From Paenibacillus sp. FSL H8-0332 (lineage in GTDB: Bacteria; Bacillota; Bacilli; Paenibacillales; Paenibacillaceae), in the NCBI RefSeq assembly GCF_037963835.1, contig NZ_CP150145.1, positions 1,798,001-1,862,000 on the forward strand: DNA of 64,000 bases, given 5' to 3'. Position numbers and translations under genes: made by a program. Shown here in pieces: positions 47,347-56,033 of this stretch. Under the pieces are notes generated by a model that searched no databases, was not told the origin of the DNA, and saw only the letters and a program-made list of their open reading frames with translations. Position 1 is the first letter of the stretch, and every line of letters starts with the position of its first letter.

Positions 47347-47697
47347 GAAAGGCGTGCCCAGAGGCACGCATTATCTAGTTGGTGCAAGTCCAACCAAGAG
47401 AGGGGCCAAGCCACTCTTGTAGCTAGGATGCTTGCGCATGGCGAAATCTGTGTGTAAAAGCGCATCGACAAAAGTACCGGTCAGAGACTGGGCGAGCAAC
47501 AACCCAGGCCGTAACATCAAGTGAATCCTGCCGCGTCGTCAAAAAGGCCCTGCGAAGGGGAAGAGAGGAAGCCGAGTCCCGCTTTCATGGACGAAGGCCA
47601 AGGAAGCTGTACAGAACTTGGAACAACAGTGAAGAATCCTCCGGGGTATAGGGATCGGCATGGGTTGAAAGATAATGCAGTGAACTGGGGAGACCCT

Positions 47698-47724
47698 CCC
47701 CCACACGGGGGTTTTTTTTTTTTT
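47698..47724 (+). terminator. Terminator-like hairpin inside the intron
   Basis: CCCCC-ACAC-GGGGG (47698-47711) is followed by 13 consecutive T. It lies between the intron start and the RT gene. Confidence 0.5.
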
Positions 47725-47886
47725 AGAAACCCGTAAATAGGCGCTCTATAAGTCCAAAAGACGAAATGAACCGTCTGTGGGAAGGGAGTCCGAGGGGCTC
47801 GTAGTACCGAAGAACCTAAGGACAACATAACCTTAGGGAGGGAAGGAGCCCTGCTTTGTTTACGCTTTTGGAGGAGGTACGAGTGA

Positions 47887-49179
47887 GTGAATGCCAACCG
47901 GCTAACGACACCCAAAGAAAAAGTTCAAGAACTCCAAGAAAAGCTAGGTCATGCGGCCAAGGAGAACAACAAGCGTAAATTCCATGCGCTGTACGACAAA
48001 GTCTATCGCTGGGATGTGCTGAGTGAAGCCTGGAGACGAGTTAAGGCAAACAAGGGAGCGGCTGGAGTAGATGCCGTGACGCTCGCAGATATTGAAGCAC
48101 AAGGAGAAATACGGTTCCTGAAGGACTGTGAGCGAGAATTGAAAGCAGGTAGCTACGATCCAGAGCCCGTACGGCGGCACTATATCCCAAAGAAAGACGG
48201 GAAACAAAGACCGCTGGGTATCCCGACGGTGCGCGACCGAGTCATACAGATGGCAACGAAACTCGTGATTGAACCGATCTTTGAAGCAGACTTCGAAGAA
48301 GTATCCTTCGGATTTCGCCCGAAGCGAAGTGCGAAAGGAGCGCTGGATCGAATCCGGAAAGCCTGCAACCGCAAAGGGAATTGGGTAGTCGACGTCGATA
48401 TCCAAGGCTACTTCGACAACATTAACCAGGAGAAACTTATGAAATTGGTACAAATGCGTATCAATGACAGGCGAATCCTGAAATTAATACGGAAGTGGCT
48501 TCAAGCGGGTGTGATGGAAGAAGGAAACGTAAGGCGTTCCGATTTAGGCACACCGCAAGGTGGGGTGATTTCACCGCTACTGGCGAATATCTATCTGAAT
48601 TACTTTGACCGACTATGGGAGAAATACGGAAGGGGGTTGGGAGAACTGACAAGGTATGCAGACGACCTGGTGGTGGTCTGTAAAACCAAAAAGGACGCCG
48701 AACATGCTTATGAGCTCATAAGCAGGATTATGGAACGTCTAGAGTTAACCTTACACCCGGTCAAAACTCGCATTGTAGGCCTGTGGACAGGAGAGGAAGG
48801 ATTCGACTTCTTAGGAATGCACCACCGAAAAACGAAAGCAGAAACCTCTCAAGGGAAGGTGTACTATACCACCCAGCAGTGGCTAACGAAGAAGGCAGAG
48901 GAACGTATTCGAGGCGTGGTCAAAGATAGATTAGCACCGCCCGGCATGCGATCTAAATCGTTTGCGGAACACGTGAAATGGCTCAATCCGAAGATACAAG
49001 GATGGAGAAATTATTACTACACGAACTACAGCCAAAAGAGATTAGCTAAGCTAGACTGGTATATTCTGCAGCGATTAACCCGGTGGTACGCGAAGAAGAG
49101 ACAGCGCAGAAGATGGATGAGTTCACTATCTGAAGTCAAGTATATAGCCAACATGAATGGACTAAAAACGCTATTGTGA
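47887..49179 (+). CDS. ltrA: Group II intron reverse transcriptase/maturase
   Basis: 430 residues. RT domains include [25 protein letters not shown], the catalytic Y-A-D-D (Y257) and [16 protein letters not shown] maturase (X) domain with [13 protein letters not shown] follows, and a basic R-R-R-W stretch lies near the end. There is no HNH endonuclease domain. It assists intron splicing and copies intron RNA at the target. GTG at 47887 follows GGAGGAGG by about 8 nt; the frame is intact, so the element may be active. Confidence 0.92.
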   Translation: MNANRLTTPKEKVQELQEKLGHAAKENNKRKFHALYDKVYRWDVLSEAWRRVKANKGAAGVDAVTLADIEAQGEIRFLKDCERELKAGSYDPEPVRRHYIPKKDGKQRPLGIPTVRDRVIQMATKLVIEPIFEADFEEVSFGFRPKRSAKGALDRIRKACNRKGNWVVDVDIQGYFDNINQEKLMKLVQMRINDRRILKLIRKWLQAGVMEEGNVRRSDLGTPQGGVISPLLANIYLNYFDRLWEKYGRGLGELTRYADDLVVVCKTKKDAEHAYELISRIMERLELTLHPVKTRIVGLWTGEEGFDFLGMHHRKTKAETSQGKVYYTTQQWLTKKAEERIRGVVKDRLAPPGMRSKSFAEHVKWLNPKIQGWRNYYYTNYSQKRLAKLDWYILQRLTRWYAKKRQRRRWMSSLSEVKYIANMNGLKTLL

Positions 49180-49330
49180 TCTGCATGCTCATGAATGACA
49201 AACATCGGAAAGCCGTATGAGGGAAAACCTCACGTACGGTTTGATGAGGAGGGGCTGGTTAATCCAGCCCTTTACTCTAGATATATTTTGGCTCCTCCGC
49301 AAAGTACCTGAGTCATCATCGAAGCTAAAA

Positions 49331-49401
49331 GGGGCTAACCCATCGCTCCTTGGGGAATGGTTGGGTGGTACCTCCATTTTACCGGTATGAGCGACTTTTT
49401 T
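49331..49401 (+). promoter_or_regulatory. T-box-like 3' fragment (weak)
   Basis: GGGTGGTACC (49363-49372) matches the core of the T-box sequence that binds the tRNA end, flanked by AATGG/CCATT. TCGCTC (49343-49348) pairs with GAGCGA (49389-49394) before six T. No stem I and no aminoacyl-tRNA synthetase gene are next to it. Could be a remnant or a chance match. Nothing else is recognised in 49280-49473. Confidence 0.25.
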
Positions 49402-49473
49402 AGGATGGACCTATCATTTTCCGCTTAAACAGCGGAGCGTCCACCCAAGTGCTCACGTTGATCCCACTCCGCA

Positions 49474-49523
49474 ATAAAGAGCTGTCCCAAGCAGCCATTT
49501 CATGGCTTTCGAGTCAGCCTCTT
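49474..49523 (-). terminator. Terminator of the leftward membrane protein gene
   Basis: Read on the minus strand, AAGAGGCTGA pairs with AGCTCTT at the base and AGCCAT with ATGGCT in the middle, then TTTATT. Confidence 0.55.
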
Positions 49524-49533
49524 AATTTTCTGT

Positions 49534-50079
49534 TCAGCTTGAACCTTTGGCCTGCCTGGGCCAGATGAAATAGGTAACAGTGATGATCAGGTCAATGCCG
49601 ACCACCACGGACCACACGCTTAGAATACTTAACAGCGCCTCCGTGCGGGCGGCATCGTCGATCCACAATATCAATCCATACAGAATCCCGGCAGCGAGCA
49701 CAAAAGAGAGCAAGTGCTTCACCCAGCCCTGGAAATAATGCTTGGCATGGTCCATGCCGTAACGCTTGGCCGGCTTCGCCCCTTGCTTGGTAACATAGTA
49801 GCGGAAGCGTTCGTCGGCCCAAGCGATCATGCTTTTACCGAATACAATGGACACGGAGATATACACGGCTGCAAGCGCATGTGCTATCGTAGCGGTAGCG
49901 CCTCGTGCCAAGTCCACGCCGGAGATCATTAACAGAAGGAGATCGAGGACCGGAGTCATCGCCAGGAAAATCAGCCCCAGTGTTGGCCGTTTGAAGATAT
50001 AACGTGCTGTAAAGCCTGCAAGAATGACCACCCAGAACAAGACCTCACAGGTAACAATCGCCCATGCAACCAGATTCAT
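49534..50079 (-). CDS. YmcC-like membrane protein
   Basis: 181 residues with five hydrophobic segments (V-A-W-A-I-V-T-C-E-V-L-F-W-V-V-I at the start, L-I-F-L-A-M-T-P-V-L-D-L-L-L-L later). A basic cytosolic loop contains A-D-E-R-F-R-Y-Y-V-T-K-Q-G-A-K-P-A-K-R-Y-G, which I associate with B. subtilis YmcC; function unknown. AAGGGGTGCG precedes the ATG. A terminator-like hairpin follows the gene. Confidence 0.65.
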   Translation of the reverse strand: MNLVAWAIVTCEVLFWVVILAGFTARYIFKRPTLGLIFLAMTPVLDLLLLMISGVDLARGATATIAHALAAVYISVSIVFGKSMIAWADERFRYYVTKQGAKPAKRYGMDHAKHYFQGWVKHLLSFVLAAGILYGLILWIDDAARTEALLSILSVWSVVVGIDLIITVTYFIWPRQAKGSS

Positions 50080-50166
50080 ATCGCACCCCTTGTTATAGTT
50101 GATAGTAGTTATAGCCTAGTCGAAGTATAACAGCGGATTTTAAGTAATACAACTGTATTATTTAAA

Positions 50167-50203
50167 TTGTGCTTATGTTTTCCGGTATGCTACAATATGG
50201 GCA
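50167..50203 (+). promoter_or_regulatory. Promoter giving a possible leaderless TetR mRNA
   Basis: TTGTGC (50167-50172), 18-bp spacer with TATGC extended element, TACAAT (50191-50196). The usual start, 7 bases after the -10, falls on the A of the ATG at 50203. No Shine-Dalgarno sequence lies before either ATG (50197 or 50203). Confidence 0.5.
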
Positions 50204-50787
50204 TGCCAAAAATAGTAGATCATTCCGAACGAAAATCGAATATTGCCGAAGCTACCTGGCGGGTCATTATCCGGCAGGGAATTAAAGGGGCTACGGTGCG
50301 TAATATTGCTGCCGAGGCGGGTGTTTCTTTGGGCGCGCTGCGCCATTATTTCTCCACTCAGCATGAACTGCTGGAGTTTGCTATGAATCTGGTGAAGGAG
50401 CGCGTAACAGCGAGGATTGTGGATATTATGCAGTCGGAGCTTCCTCCGCGGGAGCAGATTATGAAAGTGCTGCTGGAGCTGCTCCCTACGGACGACAGCA
50501 GCATGGCTGAGATGGAGGTATGGTTCGCCTTTACCTTCCATCTCAAGACTGGCGGGGAGAGAGCTACTGAGCTTAATGATGCGATCTATCCGCTGATTGT
50601 GCAAATTATTGACTATCTGGATCAGCATGCGCTCTTCAAGCAGGGGCTGGATAAGGATGATGAAGCCGAACGGCTGTATGCCCTGATTGACGGCTTGGCC
50701 CTTCATGCCATGCTTGAGCCTGACAGGATGAACAAACAACGTGTGATCCGGGTGCTGAATATTCATCTGGAATCTATCTTGGTATAA
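50203..50787 (+). CDS. TetR-family regulator (BetI-like C-terminus)
   Basis: About 194 residues. The helix-turn-helix is G-A-T-V-R-N-I-A-A-E-A-G-V-S-L-G-A-L-R-H-Y-F at about 30-50, followed by a ligand-binding domain with L-Y-A-L-I-D-G-L-A-L-H-A-M-L, typical of the BetI-type C-terminal domain. The ATG at 50203 (M-P-K-I-V-D-H) is chosen by homology of the N-terminus and the promoter position. Divergent from the YmcC-like gene, whose expression it may control. It ends 4 bp from the convergent oxidoreductase gene. Confidence 0.85.
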   Translation: MPKIVDHSERKSNIAEATWRVIIRQGIKGATVRNIAAEAGVSLGALRHYFSTQHELLEFAMNLVKERVTARIVDIMQSELPPREQIMKVLLELLPTDDSSMAEMEVWFAFTFHLKTGGERATELNDAIYPLIVQIIDYLDQHALFKQGLDKDDEAERLYALIDGLALHAMLEPDRMNKQRVIRVLNIHLESILV

Positions 50788-50791
50788 TGTT

Positions 50792-51757
50792 CTATCCCTG
50801 TTGTCTCAGGATCACTAATTTCCCCCGAACCTTCCTGGTCTCATAATGATTATGTGCTTCTACTATCCCCTGCATAGTAAACGGGAAAATCTCCTCCACA
50901 TGCACCTTAAGCTTATGTTCGCGGACTTGCTGGATAATGGAAGCCAGATCCCTTGGGTTCGGCTCGATATAGGCAAACTGGGCTTCGATTCCGCGAACCT
51001 TGGGGTGGGTGGCGATCAGTGGGTCTACCAGGGAGATCAGCCTGCCGTTGTCCCGCAGAATCTGGAGGTTCTTCTGTTCGGTTGCTCCTATTCCAGTATC
51101 CTCATCAACTTCCGTCTCTCTCACCATATCCAGTACAACATCTACTGTGCCGGCTGCTTCTGCAAAATCAGTGGTCGTGTAGTCAATAACCTCATCTGCT
51201 CCAAGCTGCCGCACAAATTCATGATTATACGCCCGGGCTGTGGCCAAGACATAGGCGCCGTGCTGCTTGGCCATTTGCACTGCAAGATGTCCCACGCCTC
51301 CAGCGCCTGCGTGAATAAGAATCCGCTGGCCGGAATGCAGCTGGCCGTACTGGAATAAGGACTGCCAGGCTGACAAGGCAGCAGCGGGCAGTGCGGCAGC
51401 TTCCTGATAGGAAAGCTCGGGCGGAATAACAACCGCTGAGTTCTCTTCCAGGGCTAAGAAGTCTGCATAACCGCCGCCGGATCTGGAGAGCCCCATGACG
51501 CGGTCGCCCACCTTCAGCCGTGACACATTTTTCCCCGCCGCCCTCACTATTCCGGCTACTTCTACACCCAGCACATGCGGAAATTGGAGCTGCACCACAT
51601 CCTTGAATGCGCCAGAGCGCACCAGTTGGTCTGCGGAACTGACAGTTGTGGCGTACATTTCAATGAGCACCTGAGTCTCGGTGATAGAGGGAGTAGGGAG
51701 TACTTGTTCTGTGAATACTTCGGGATTACCATAATGCTGAATAGCAATTGCATGCAT
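50792..51757 (-). CDS. Quinone oxidoreductase-like MDR enzyme (NADP-dependent)
   Basis: 321 residues of the medium-chain dehydrogenase superfamily, zinc-free quinone reductase group. It starts M-H-A-I-A-I-Q-H-Y-G-N-P-E-V-F and has P-H-V-L-G-V-E-V-A-G and G-D-R-V-M-G-L. The cofactor loop A-G-A-G-G-V-G-H-L-A-V-Q-M-A-K lies at about 150. Catalytic zinc cysteines are absent. A charged insert with T-E-V-D-E-D-T-G-I-G is seen near residue 213. GGAGGATTT precedes the ATG. It is divergent from the TetR gene at 51941 and probably controlled by it. Confidence 0.9.
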   Translation of the reverse strand: MHAIAIQHYGNPEVFTEQVLPTPSITETQVLIEMYATTVSSADQLVRSGAFKDVVQLQFPHVLGVEVAGIVRAAGKNVSRLKVGDRVMGLSRSGGGYADFLALEENSAVVIPPELSYQEAAALPAAALSAWQSLFQYGQLHSGQRILIHAGAGGVGHLAVQMAKQHGAYVLATARAYNHEFVRQLGADEVIDYTTTDFAEAAGTVDVVLDMVRETEVDEDTGIGATEQKNLQILRDNGRLISLVDPLIATHPKVRGIEAQFAYIEPNPRDLASIIQQVREHKLKVHVEEIFPFTMQGIVEAHNHYETRKVRGKLVILRQQG

Positions 51758-51793
51758 AGCTAAATCCTCCGATCCGTGTATTTTGAACCTCTG

Positions 51794-51840
51794 TTGATTT
51801 ACAGGTAGACGTTCACTATAATGATCCTACCAGTGTGGTA
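51794..51840 (+). promoter_or_regulatory. sigma-A promoter with palindrome at the start site
   Basis: TTGATT (51794-51799), 17-bp spacer, TATAAT (51817-51822). TACCA-GTG-TGGTA (51828-51840) lies where transcription should begin, a fitting place for a repressor. Confidence 0.6.
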
Positions 51841-51879
51841 TAGCTGCATCAATTGCTAGAATTTCGGAATCTGTTCAGT

Positions 51880-51908
51880 ATTGTACAGAATCTGGAGAAA
51901 TGTACAAT
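51880..51908. promoter_or_regulatory. Inverted repeat, candidate TetR operator
   Basis: ATTGTACA (51880-51887) and TGTACAAT (51901-51908) are exact inverted copies 13 bp apart, between the divergent oxidoreductase and TetR genes and 32 bp before the TetR start codon. Confidence 0.5.
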
Positions 51909-51940
51909 TCAAGGCGAACGGGGCGAAGAAGGGGTTATCT

Positions 51941-52528
51941 ATGGATAGAAGGATACGTAAATCGCAGGAGGCTATTATTGAAGCTTTCATCCAGCTGATT
52001 GCAGAGAAGAACTTCGAACAAATCACGATAAACGAAATTGCCGAGCGGGCCAATGTAAGCCGGGGCACCGTTTATTCGCATTTTACCGACAAATACGATC
52101 TGCTGGATCAGTGCATCAGGACACATTTTGTCAAGCTGATTGACAGCTGTCTGCCGTGCGGCGAGCAGGCGCTTTTTCCCACTGAGGCGGCTCTGCACTA
52201 TACGTTCCGTTACCTCGATGAGCATGCCTCCTTCTATGCAGCGGCGCTGGCTAACGAGGGGGTTCCGGCGTTCCGAAATCGTCTGCAGGCGGTACTGATG
52301 CGGGGGTTCGACAAACAGATGGATATGAGCAGCATTAACAAGATGATGGACAAGGGAATCCTGGTGCAATTTCTGGCTGTGGCAATGACCGGCATGATCG
52401 AACAGCTGGTTACGCGTGCAACGTCCTATTCAGCAGCAGAACTGGCAGGGCAATTGTGGGCGCTGATGGAGCGCAACCAGATGGTCCCGCCGTCCGCTCC
52501 GCTTTCAATTTCTACCAAATTGTTCTAA
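51941..52528 (+). CDS. TetR-family regulator
   Basis: 195 residues. It starts M-D-R-R-I-R-K-S-Q-E-A-I-I-E-A-F. The helix-turn-helix contains I-T-I-N-E-I-A-E-R-A-N-V-S-R-G-T-V-Y-S-H-F. The C-terminal part resembles TetR_C regulators of the DhaS/YvdT type (E-H-A-S-F-Y-A-A-A-L). The ATG at 51941 follows GAAGGGG; a longer frame upstream crosses the operator candidate and is unlikely. It probably represses itself and the divergent MDR oxidoreductase. Confidence 0.88.
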   Translation: MDRRIRKSQEAIIEAFIQLIAEKNFEQITINEIAERANVSRGTVYSHFTDKYDLLDQCIRTHFVKLIDSCLPCGEQALFPTEAALHYTFRYLDEHASFYAAALANEGVPAFRNRLQAVLMRGFDKQMDMSSINKMMDKGILVQFLAVAMTGMIEQLVTRATSYSAAELAGQLWALMERNQMVPPSAPLSISTKLF

Positions 52529-52594
52529 AATGAGTAGGTGCATATAGCAACCGGTTGGCGGGACCCGCCGGATTCAGAGAGGAGCAAGGGATGA

Positions 52595-53533
52595 ATGAAA
52601 TACCGCAGATTAGGTGGGACCGGACTGAAGGTCAGTGAGATCAGCCTGGGAAGCTGGTTGACCTACGGAGGATATGTGGAGCAGGACAATGCCGTTAAGG
52701 CCATTGAAACCGCTTACTCTCTGGGCATTAATTTTTTTGATACCGCGAATGTCTATGAGAAGGGGGCGGCGGAAAAGGTGCTGGGAGCTACCCTAAGCAG
52801 CTATCCGCGCGAATCCTACGTGCTGGCGACCAAGGTGTTCGGGGTAATGGGTGACGGTCCCAATGACCGCGGCCTGTCCCGTAAGCATATTACCGAGCAA
52901 TGCCATGCCAGCCTGAAGCGGCTGGATGCTGAATATGTGGATCTGCTGTACTGCCACCGCTATGATCCGGAGACCCCGATCGAAGAGACACTGCGGGCGC
53001 TGGATGATCTGGTCCGTCAGGGCAAGGTGCTCTACGTGGGAGTCAGTGAATGGACAGCGGCGCAGATGACCGAAGCTCTTGCGGTTGCTGACCGGTATCT
53101 GCTGGATCATATCGTGGTCAACCAGCCGGTCTATAATATGTTTGAACGTTATATCGAGAAGGAGATTATCCCGCTTGGGTTGCACAAGGGAATCGGACAA
53201 GTCGTATTCTCCCCGCTCGCTCAAGGTCTGCTGACCGGCAAATACAGTTCGGTCTCCGATATTCCGGCAGACAGCCGGGCTGCCCGGCTCGACTGGATGC
53301 GCAAAGGAATTACGGAGGAGAAGCTTACGAAGGTTCAGGAGCTGGGCAAGGTTGCCGCTGAACTGGATATCTCTGTAGGCAACCTGGCACTGGCCTGGAT
53401 TCTGCGCCAGTCTAATGTATCCAGTGCCTTGGTGGGCGCGAGCCGCCCTGAGCAGGTGGAGGAGAATGTGAAGGCTTCCGGCATTGAGCTGAATGAGGAT
53501 ATACTGACTCGAATTGAAGAAATTATTGGCTAA
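52595..53533 (+). CDS. Aldo/keto reductase (KCNAB-like subgroup)
   Basis: 312 residues, a TIM-barrel NADPH-dependent reductase. The active-site residues are D and Y in F-F-D-T-A-N-V-Y, K in L-A-T-K-V-F-G and H in L-L-Y-C-H-R-Y-D. The cofactor end has L-A-L-A-W-I-L-R-Q and V-G-A-S-R-P-E-Q. The N-terminus Y-R-R-L-G-x-T-G-L-K-V-S matches the potassium-channel-beta-like subgroup. GAGGAGCAAGGG lies before the ATG. An epimerase-like gene follows 18 bp on. Confidence 0.92.
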   Translation: MKYRRLGGTGLKVSEISLGSWLTYGGYVEQDNAVKAIETAYSLGINFFDTANVYEKGAAEKVLGATLSSYPRESYVLATKVFGVMGDGPNDRGLSRKHITEQCHASLKRLDAEYVDLLYCHRYDPETPIEETLRALDDLVRQGKVLYVGVSEWTAAQMTEALAVADRYLLDHIVVNQPVYNMFERYIEKEIIPLGLHKGIGQVVFSPLAQGLLTGKYSSVSDIPADSRAARLDWMRKGITEEKLTKVQELGKVAAELDISVGNLALAWILRQSNVSSALVGASRPEQVEENVKASGIELNEDILTRIEEIIG

Positions 53534-53551
53534 GAGAGAGGGAGGATACAG

Positions 53552-54574
53552 ATGAAGGTTCTATTTATCGGAGGTACGGGACTTATCAGTCAGGCGGTTT
53601 CCCGGCTGGCAGTGGAACGGGGAATAGAACTGTATCTGTTCAACCGTGGAGAACGCAGCAGCTTCGTGCCGCAGAGCGCACAGGTGATACACGGTGATAT
53701 CCGTGACAAGGAGCAGGCCGCCGAGGCGCTGAAGGGGTATGACTTCGATGTTGTCGTCGACTGGATTGCCTTCACGCCGGAGCATGTGCAGACGGATATT
53801 GACCTGTTCACTGGCAAGACGCGGCAATATATCTATATCAGCTCGGCTTCGGCGTATCAGAAGCCCCAGCGTAATTATTTGATTACCGAAGAGACCCCGC
53901 TGGTGAACCCGTACTGGCAGTATTCCCGGGACAAGATTGCTTCTGAGGAGCTGCTTCTGGAAGCGTATCAGAGCAGCGGCTTCCCGGTGACGATTGTCCG
54001 TCCTTCCCATACTTACGGAGATACAGCCATTCCGGCGGCGCTGACCAGCTGGAGTCATCCATGGTCCTTAGTGGAACGTATCCGCAAGGGCCAGCCGCTC
54101 GTCATTCATGGCGATGGCACCTCTCTATGGACATTGACGCATAATACGGATTTTGCCAAAGGCTTCGTTGGTTTGCTGGGACTCCCTGAGGCGATTGGAG
54201 AAGCGGTTCATATTACCTCGGATGAGGTGCTGAACTGGAATCAGATCTATGCGGCCATCGGAGAGGCCGCAGGCCGTGAGCCGAAGGTTGTACACATGTC
54301 TACAGATTTCATCGCTGCGAACACCCCGGCGGGAACGGCGGACGGGCTGATCGGGGATCAGGCAGTCAGCAGTGTATTCGACAACAGCAAGATCAAACGT
54401 CTGGTGCCTGACTTCCAGGCCACCCTGCCGTTCGCGGAAGGCGTGAAGCGCTCGGTGGCCTGGTTCGAAGCCCAGCCGGAACGCTGCACCTCAGACCATG
54501 ACTGGTTCAAAATGCTGGACGGATTGATCGCCAGACACGGCGTCGATGCGAAGCTGCTTAGCTATTATGTATAA
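53552..54574 (+). CDS. NAD-dependent epimerase/dehydratase-like protein (extended SDR)
   Basis: 340 residues with an N-terminal Rossmann motif F-I-G-G-T-G-L-I-S, an S-S-A-S-A-Y stretch, and Y-S-R-D-K as the catalytic Y-x-x-x-K. It resembles extended or atypical SDRs that act on sugar nucleotides or isoflavone-type substrates; the exact substrate is not clear. GAGGGAGGA precedes the ATG, and it is probably in an operon with the aldo/keto reductase. A terminator follows. Confidence 0.85.
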   Translation: MKVLFIGGTGLISQAVSRLAVERGIELYLFNRGERSSFVPQSAQVIHGDIRDKEQAAEALKGYDFDVVVDWIAFTPEHVQTDIDLFTGKTRQYIYISSASAYQKPQRNYLITEETPLVNPYWQYSRDKIASEELLLEAYQSSGFPVTIVRPSHTYGDTAIPAALTSWSHPWSLVERIRKGQPLVIHGDGTSLWTLTHNTDFAKGFVGLLGLPEAIGEAVHITSDEVLNWNQIYAAIGEAAGREPKVVHMSTDFIAANTPAGTADGLIGDQAVSSVFDNSKIKRLVPDFQATLPFAEGVKRSVAWFEAQPERCTSDHDWFKMLDGLIARHGVDAKLLSYYV

Positions 54575-54613
54575 GTAGATTTTATAGATACAAGTCCTAT
54601 AGATTACGCTGAG

Positions 54614-54647
54614 CAGGTGCTGTCCGTTAACGGGTAGCGCCTGTTTT
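54614..54647 (+). terminator. Intrinsic terminator
   Basis: CAGGTGCT (54614-54621) pairs with AGCGCCTG (54636-54643, one G-T pair), followed by TTTT. Confidence 0.65.
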
Positions 54648-54783
54648 GCTTGCGAAGCCATCCACCCTAATGAAGCTTACAAAATAATCCCCATGTCAGG
54701 CTGCTGCGAGGTTATAGCATGAAACCGGGATTCGTGAATATACTCTGACTACCGAAATCCCCACGAGTAAAGGAGTCCTGGCC

Positions 54784-55443
54784 ATGCCGACACATCCTTA
54801 CGTCTCCCGTTTTTTTGTGAATACCGATGCACGCCGTGACAAGCTGATTTATGATTTGCCGGAAGCCTGGTGGAGCCGTCCGTATGAATACGAATGGTGT
54901 ACCCATTTCATCTCACCGCATGATGTGGTATTGGATGCAGCCTGCGGAATCTCTCACCCGCTCAAATTCTATCTTGCTGAGCATAGCGCTGAGGTCTATG
55001 CCTGTGATAAGGATGCCCGGATTCTGTCGCATGAAGCGATTATGCAGAATATCACCGAGGATATCGGAGCAGCGGCAGCCCGGCAGGTGGAGGCGGGACC
55101 GATGAATAGACTGCATCTAGCCCAGGCAGATCTGACCTCGCTGCCTTATGAGGATGAGTGTTTCGATACGGTTTTTTGTATCTCGGTGCTGGAGCATCTG
55201 TCGGTACAGGAAACGGTGCTGGCCGTCCGCGAGTTTCATAGAACGCTCAATGGAGAAGGGCTGCTGGTGCTGACCTTTGATCATCCGACCGTCAATCTGC
55301 CGCGGATGAATGAGATTCTGCTGCAGGCCGGATTTCAATATTGGGGCGAGACGGATTTCAATCTTCCGGCAGATGCCGTGCGTACAGACCAGTGGGGCGG
55401 CTTGAGCTGCTTCCGGGCAGTGCTTAAAAAAGCGCAAATCTAG
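54784..55443 (+). CDS. Class I SAM-dependent methyltransferase
   Basis: 219 residues. The SAM-binding motif I is V-V-L-D-A-A-C-G-I-S-H-P, motif II has V-Y-A-C-D-K-D-A-R, and L-P-Y-E-D-E-C-F-D-T-V-F-C-I-S-V-L-E-H-L is the motif before the substrate domain. The substrate is unknown. The motif I cysteine (A-C-G) is common in such enzymes. GGAGTCC lies 6 nt before the ATG. Confidence 0.85.
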   Translation: MPTHPYVSRFFVNTDARRDKLIYDLPEAWWSRPYEYEWCTHFISPHDVVLDAACGISHPLKFYLAEHSAEVYACDKDARILSHEAIMQNITEDIGAAAARQVEAGPMNRLHLAQADLTSLPYEDECFDTVFCISVLEHLSVQETVLAVREFHRTLNGEGLLVLTFDHPTVNLPRMNEILLQAGFQYWGETDFNLPADAVRTDQWGGLSCFRAVLKKAQI

Positions 55444-55523
55444 CAAAGTTCACCCATCATTTGGTTGTTTCCTTCCAGTGTAGTAGAATAGCGTCAAGAC
55501 ATAAGAAAGAAGGAGACAATCTC

Positions 55524-55988
55524 ATGGGGATGATCGGCAATTATCTGGCTGTAAATGCTGAGCTGCTTCAGTCGATCCGGAATGAAGAAGTGAGCCTGCA
55601 CGGGATCGGGCCGAAGCTTGATATTGATAAGTCCTGGCAAGCTCTACATTATACACTGAATGGCGGACAGGAAGGCAATCAGTCGCCTCTGGGCGCGGCT
55701 GTGCCTCTAAGCAGTCATTATATCGGGCACTATTCGGATGCCGAGGTGTTTGCCCTGGAACCGGATGAGGTGAAGCTAACCGCAGAGGCCCTGGAGGGAA
55801 TAGAAGAAGCCTGGCTCCGGGAACACTATGATTTCCGGCAGATGATGGAGGAAGGAATCTACCCGCTTATCGAGGATGATGAGGCGGAGGAGTTCTTTGA
55901 TTATATCTTAACTTACTTCAAGGCCATCCGGGAGTTCTACCAGCAGGCAAGCGCGAATGCATCCTGCGTTCTGTTCTATATTTCCTAG
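55524..55988 (+). CDS. DUF1877 family protein (YfbM-like)
   Basis: 154 residues. It starts M-G-M-I-G-N-Y-L-A-V and has I-D-K-S-W-Q-A-L-H-Y-T-L-N-G and a late F-D-Y-I-L-T-Y-F-K-A-I-R-E-F-Y, the family pattern of E. coli YfbM. Function unknown. AAGGAG precedes the ATG at 55524; a longer frame has no ribosome site. It lies 80 bp after the methyltransferase gene. Confidence 0.85.
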   Translation: MGMIGNYLAVNAELLQSIRNEEVSLHGIGPKLDIDKSWQALHYTLNGGQEGNQSPLGAAVPLSSHYIGHYSDAEVFALEPDEVKLTAEALEGIEEAWLREHYDFRQMMEEGIYPLIEDDEAEEFFDYILTYFKAIREFYQQASANASCVLFYIS

Positions 55989-56033
55989 TCACAGTCATCA
56001 TTAGATCACATTAGAAAAAGGAGCTAGAGAACT

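Larger units (their letters stand above)
47354..49279 (+). mobile_element. Group II intron (probably class C) with RT gene
   Basis: The 5' end GTGCCCAGAGGCACGC (from about 47354) has the GTGNN intron start and a domain I hairpin. The RT/maturase gene lies at 47887-49179. Domain V is at about 49208-49243 (AGCCGTA paired with TACGGTT, GAAA-type loop). Domain VI follows (GGGCTGG/CCAGCCC), with the 3' end near 49279. Insertion directly behind an intrinsic terminator and the lack of an endonuclease domain fit class C. The exact 3' boundary is estimated. Confidence 0.85.
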
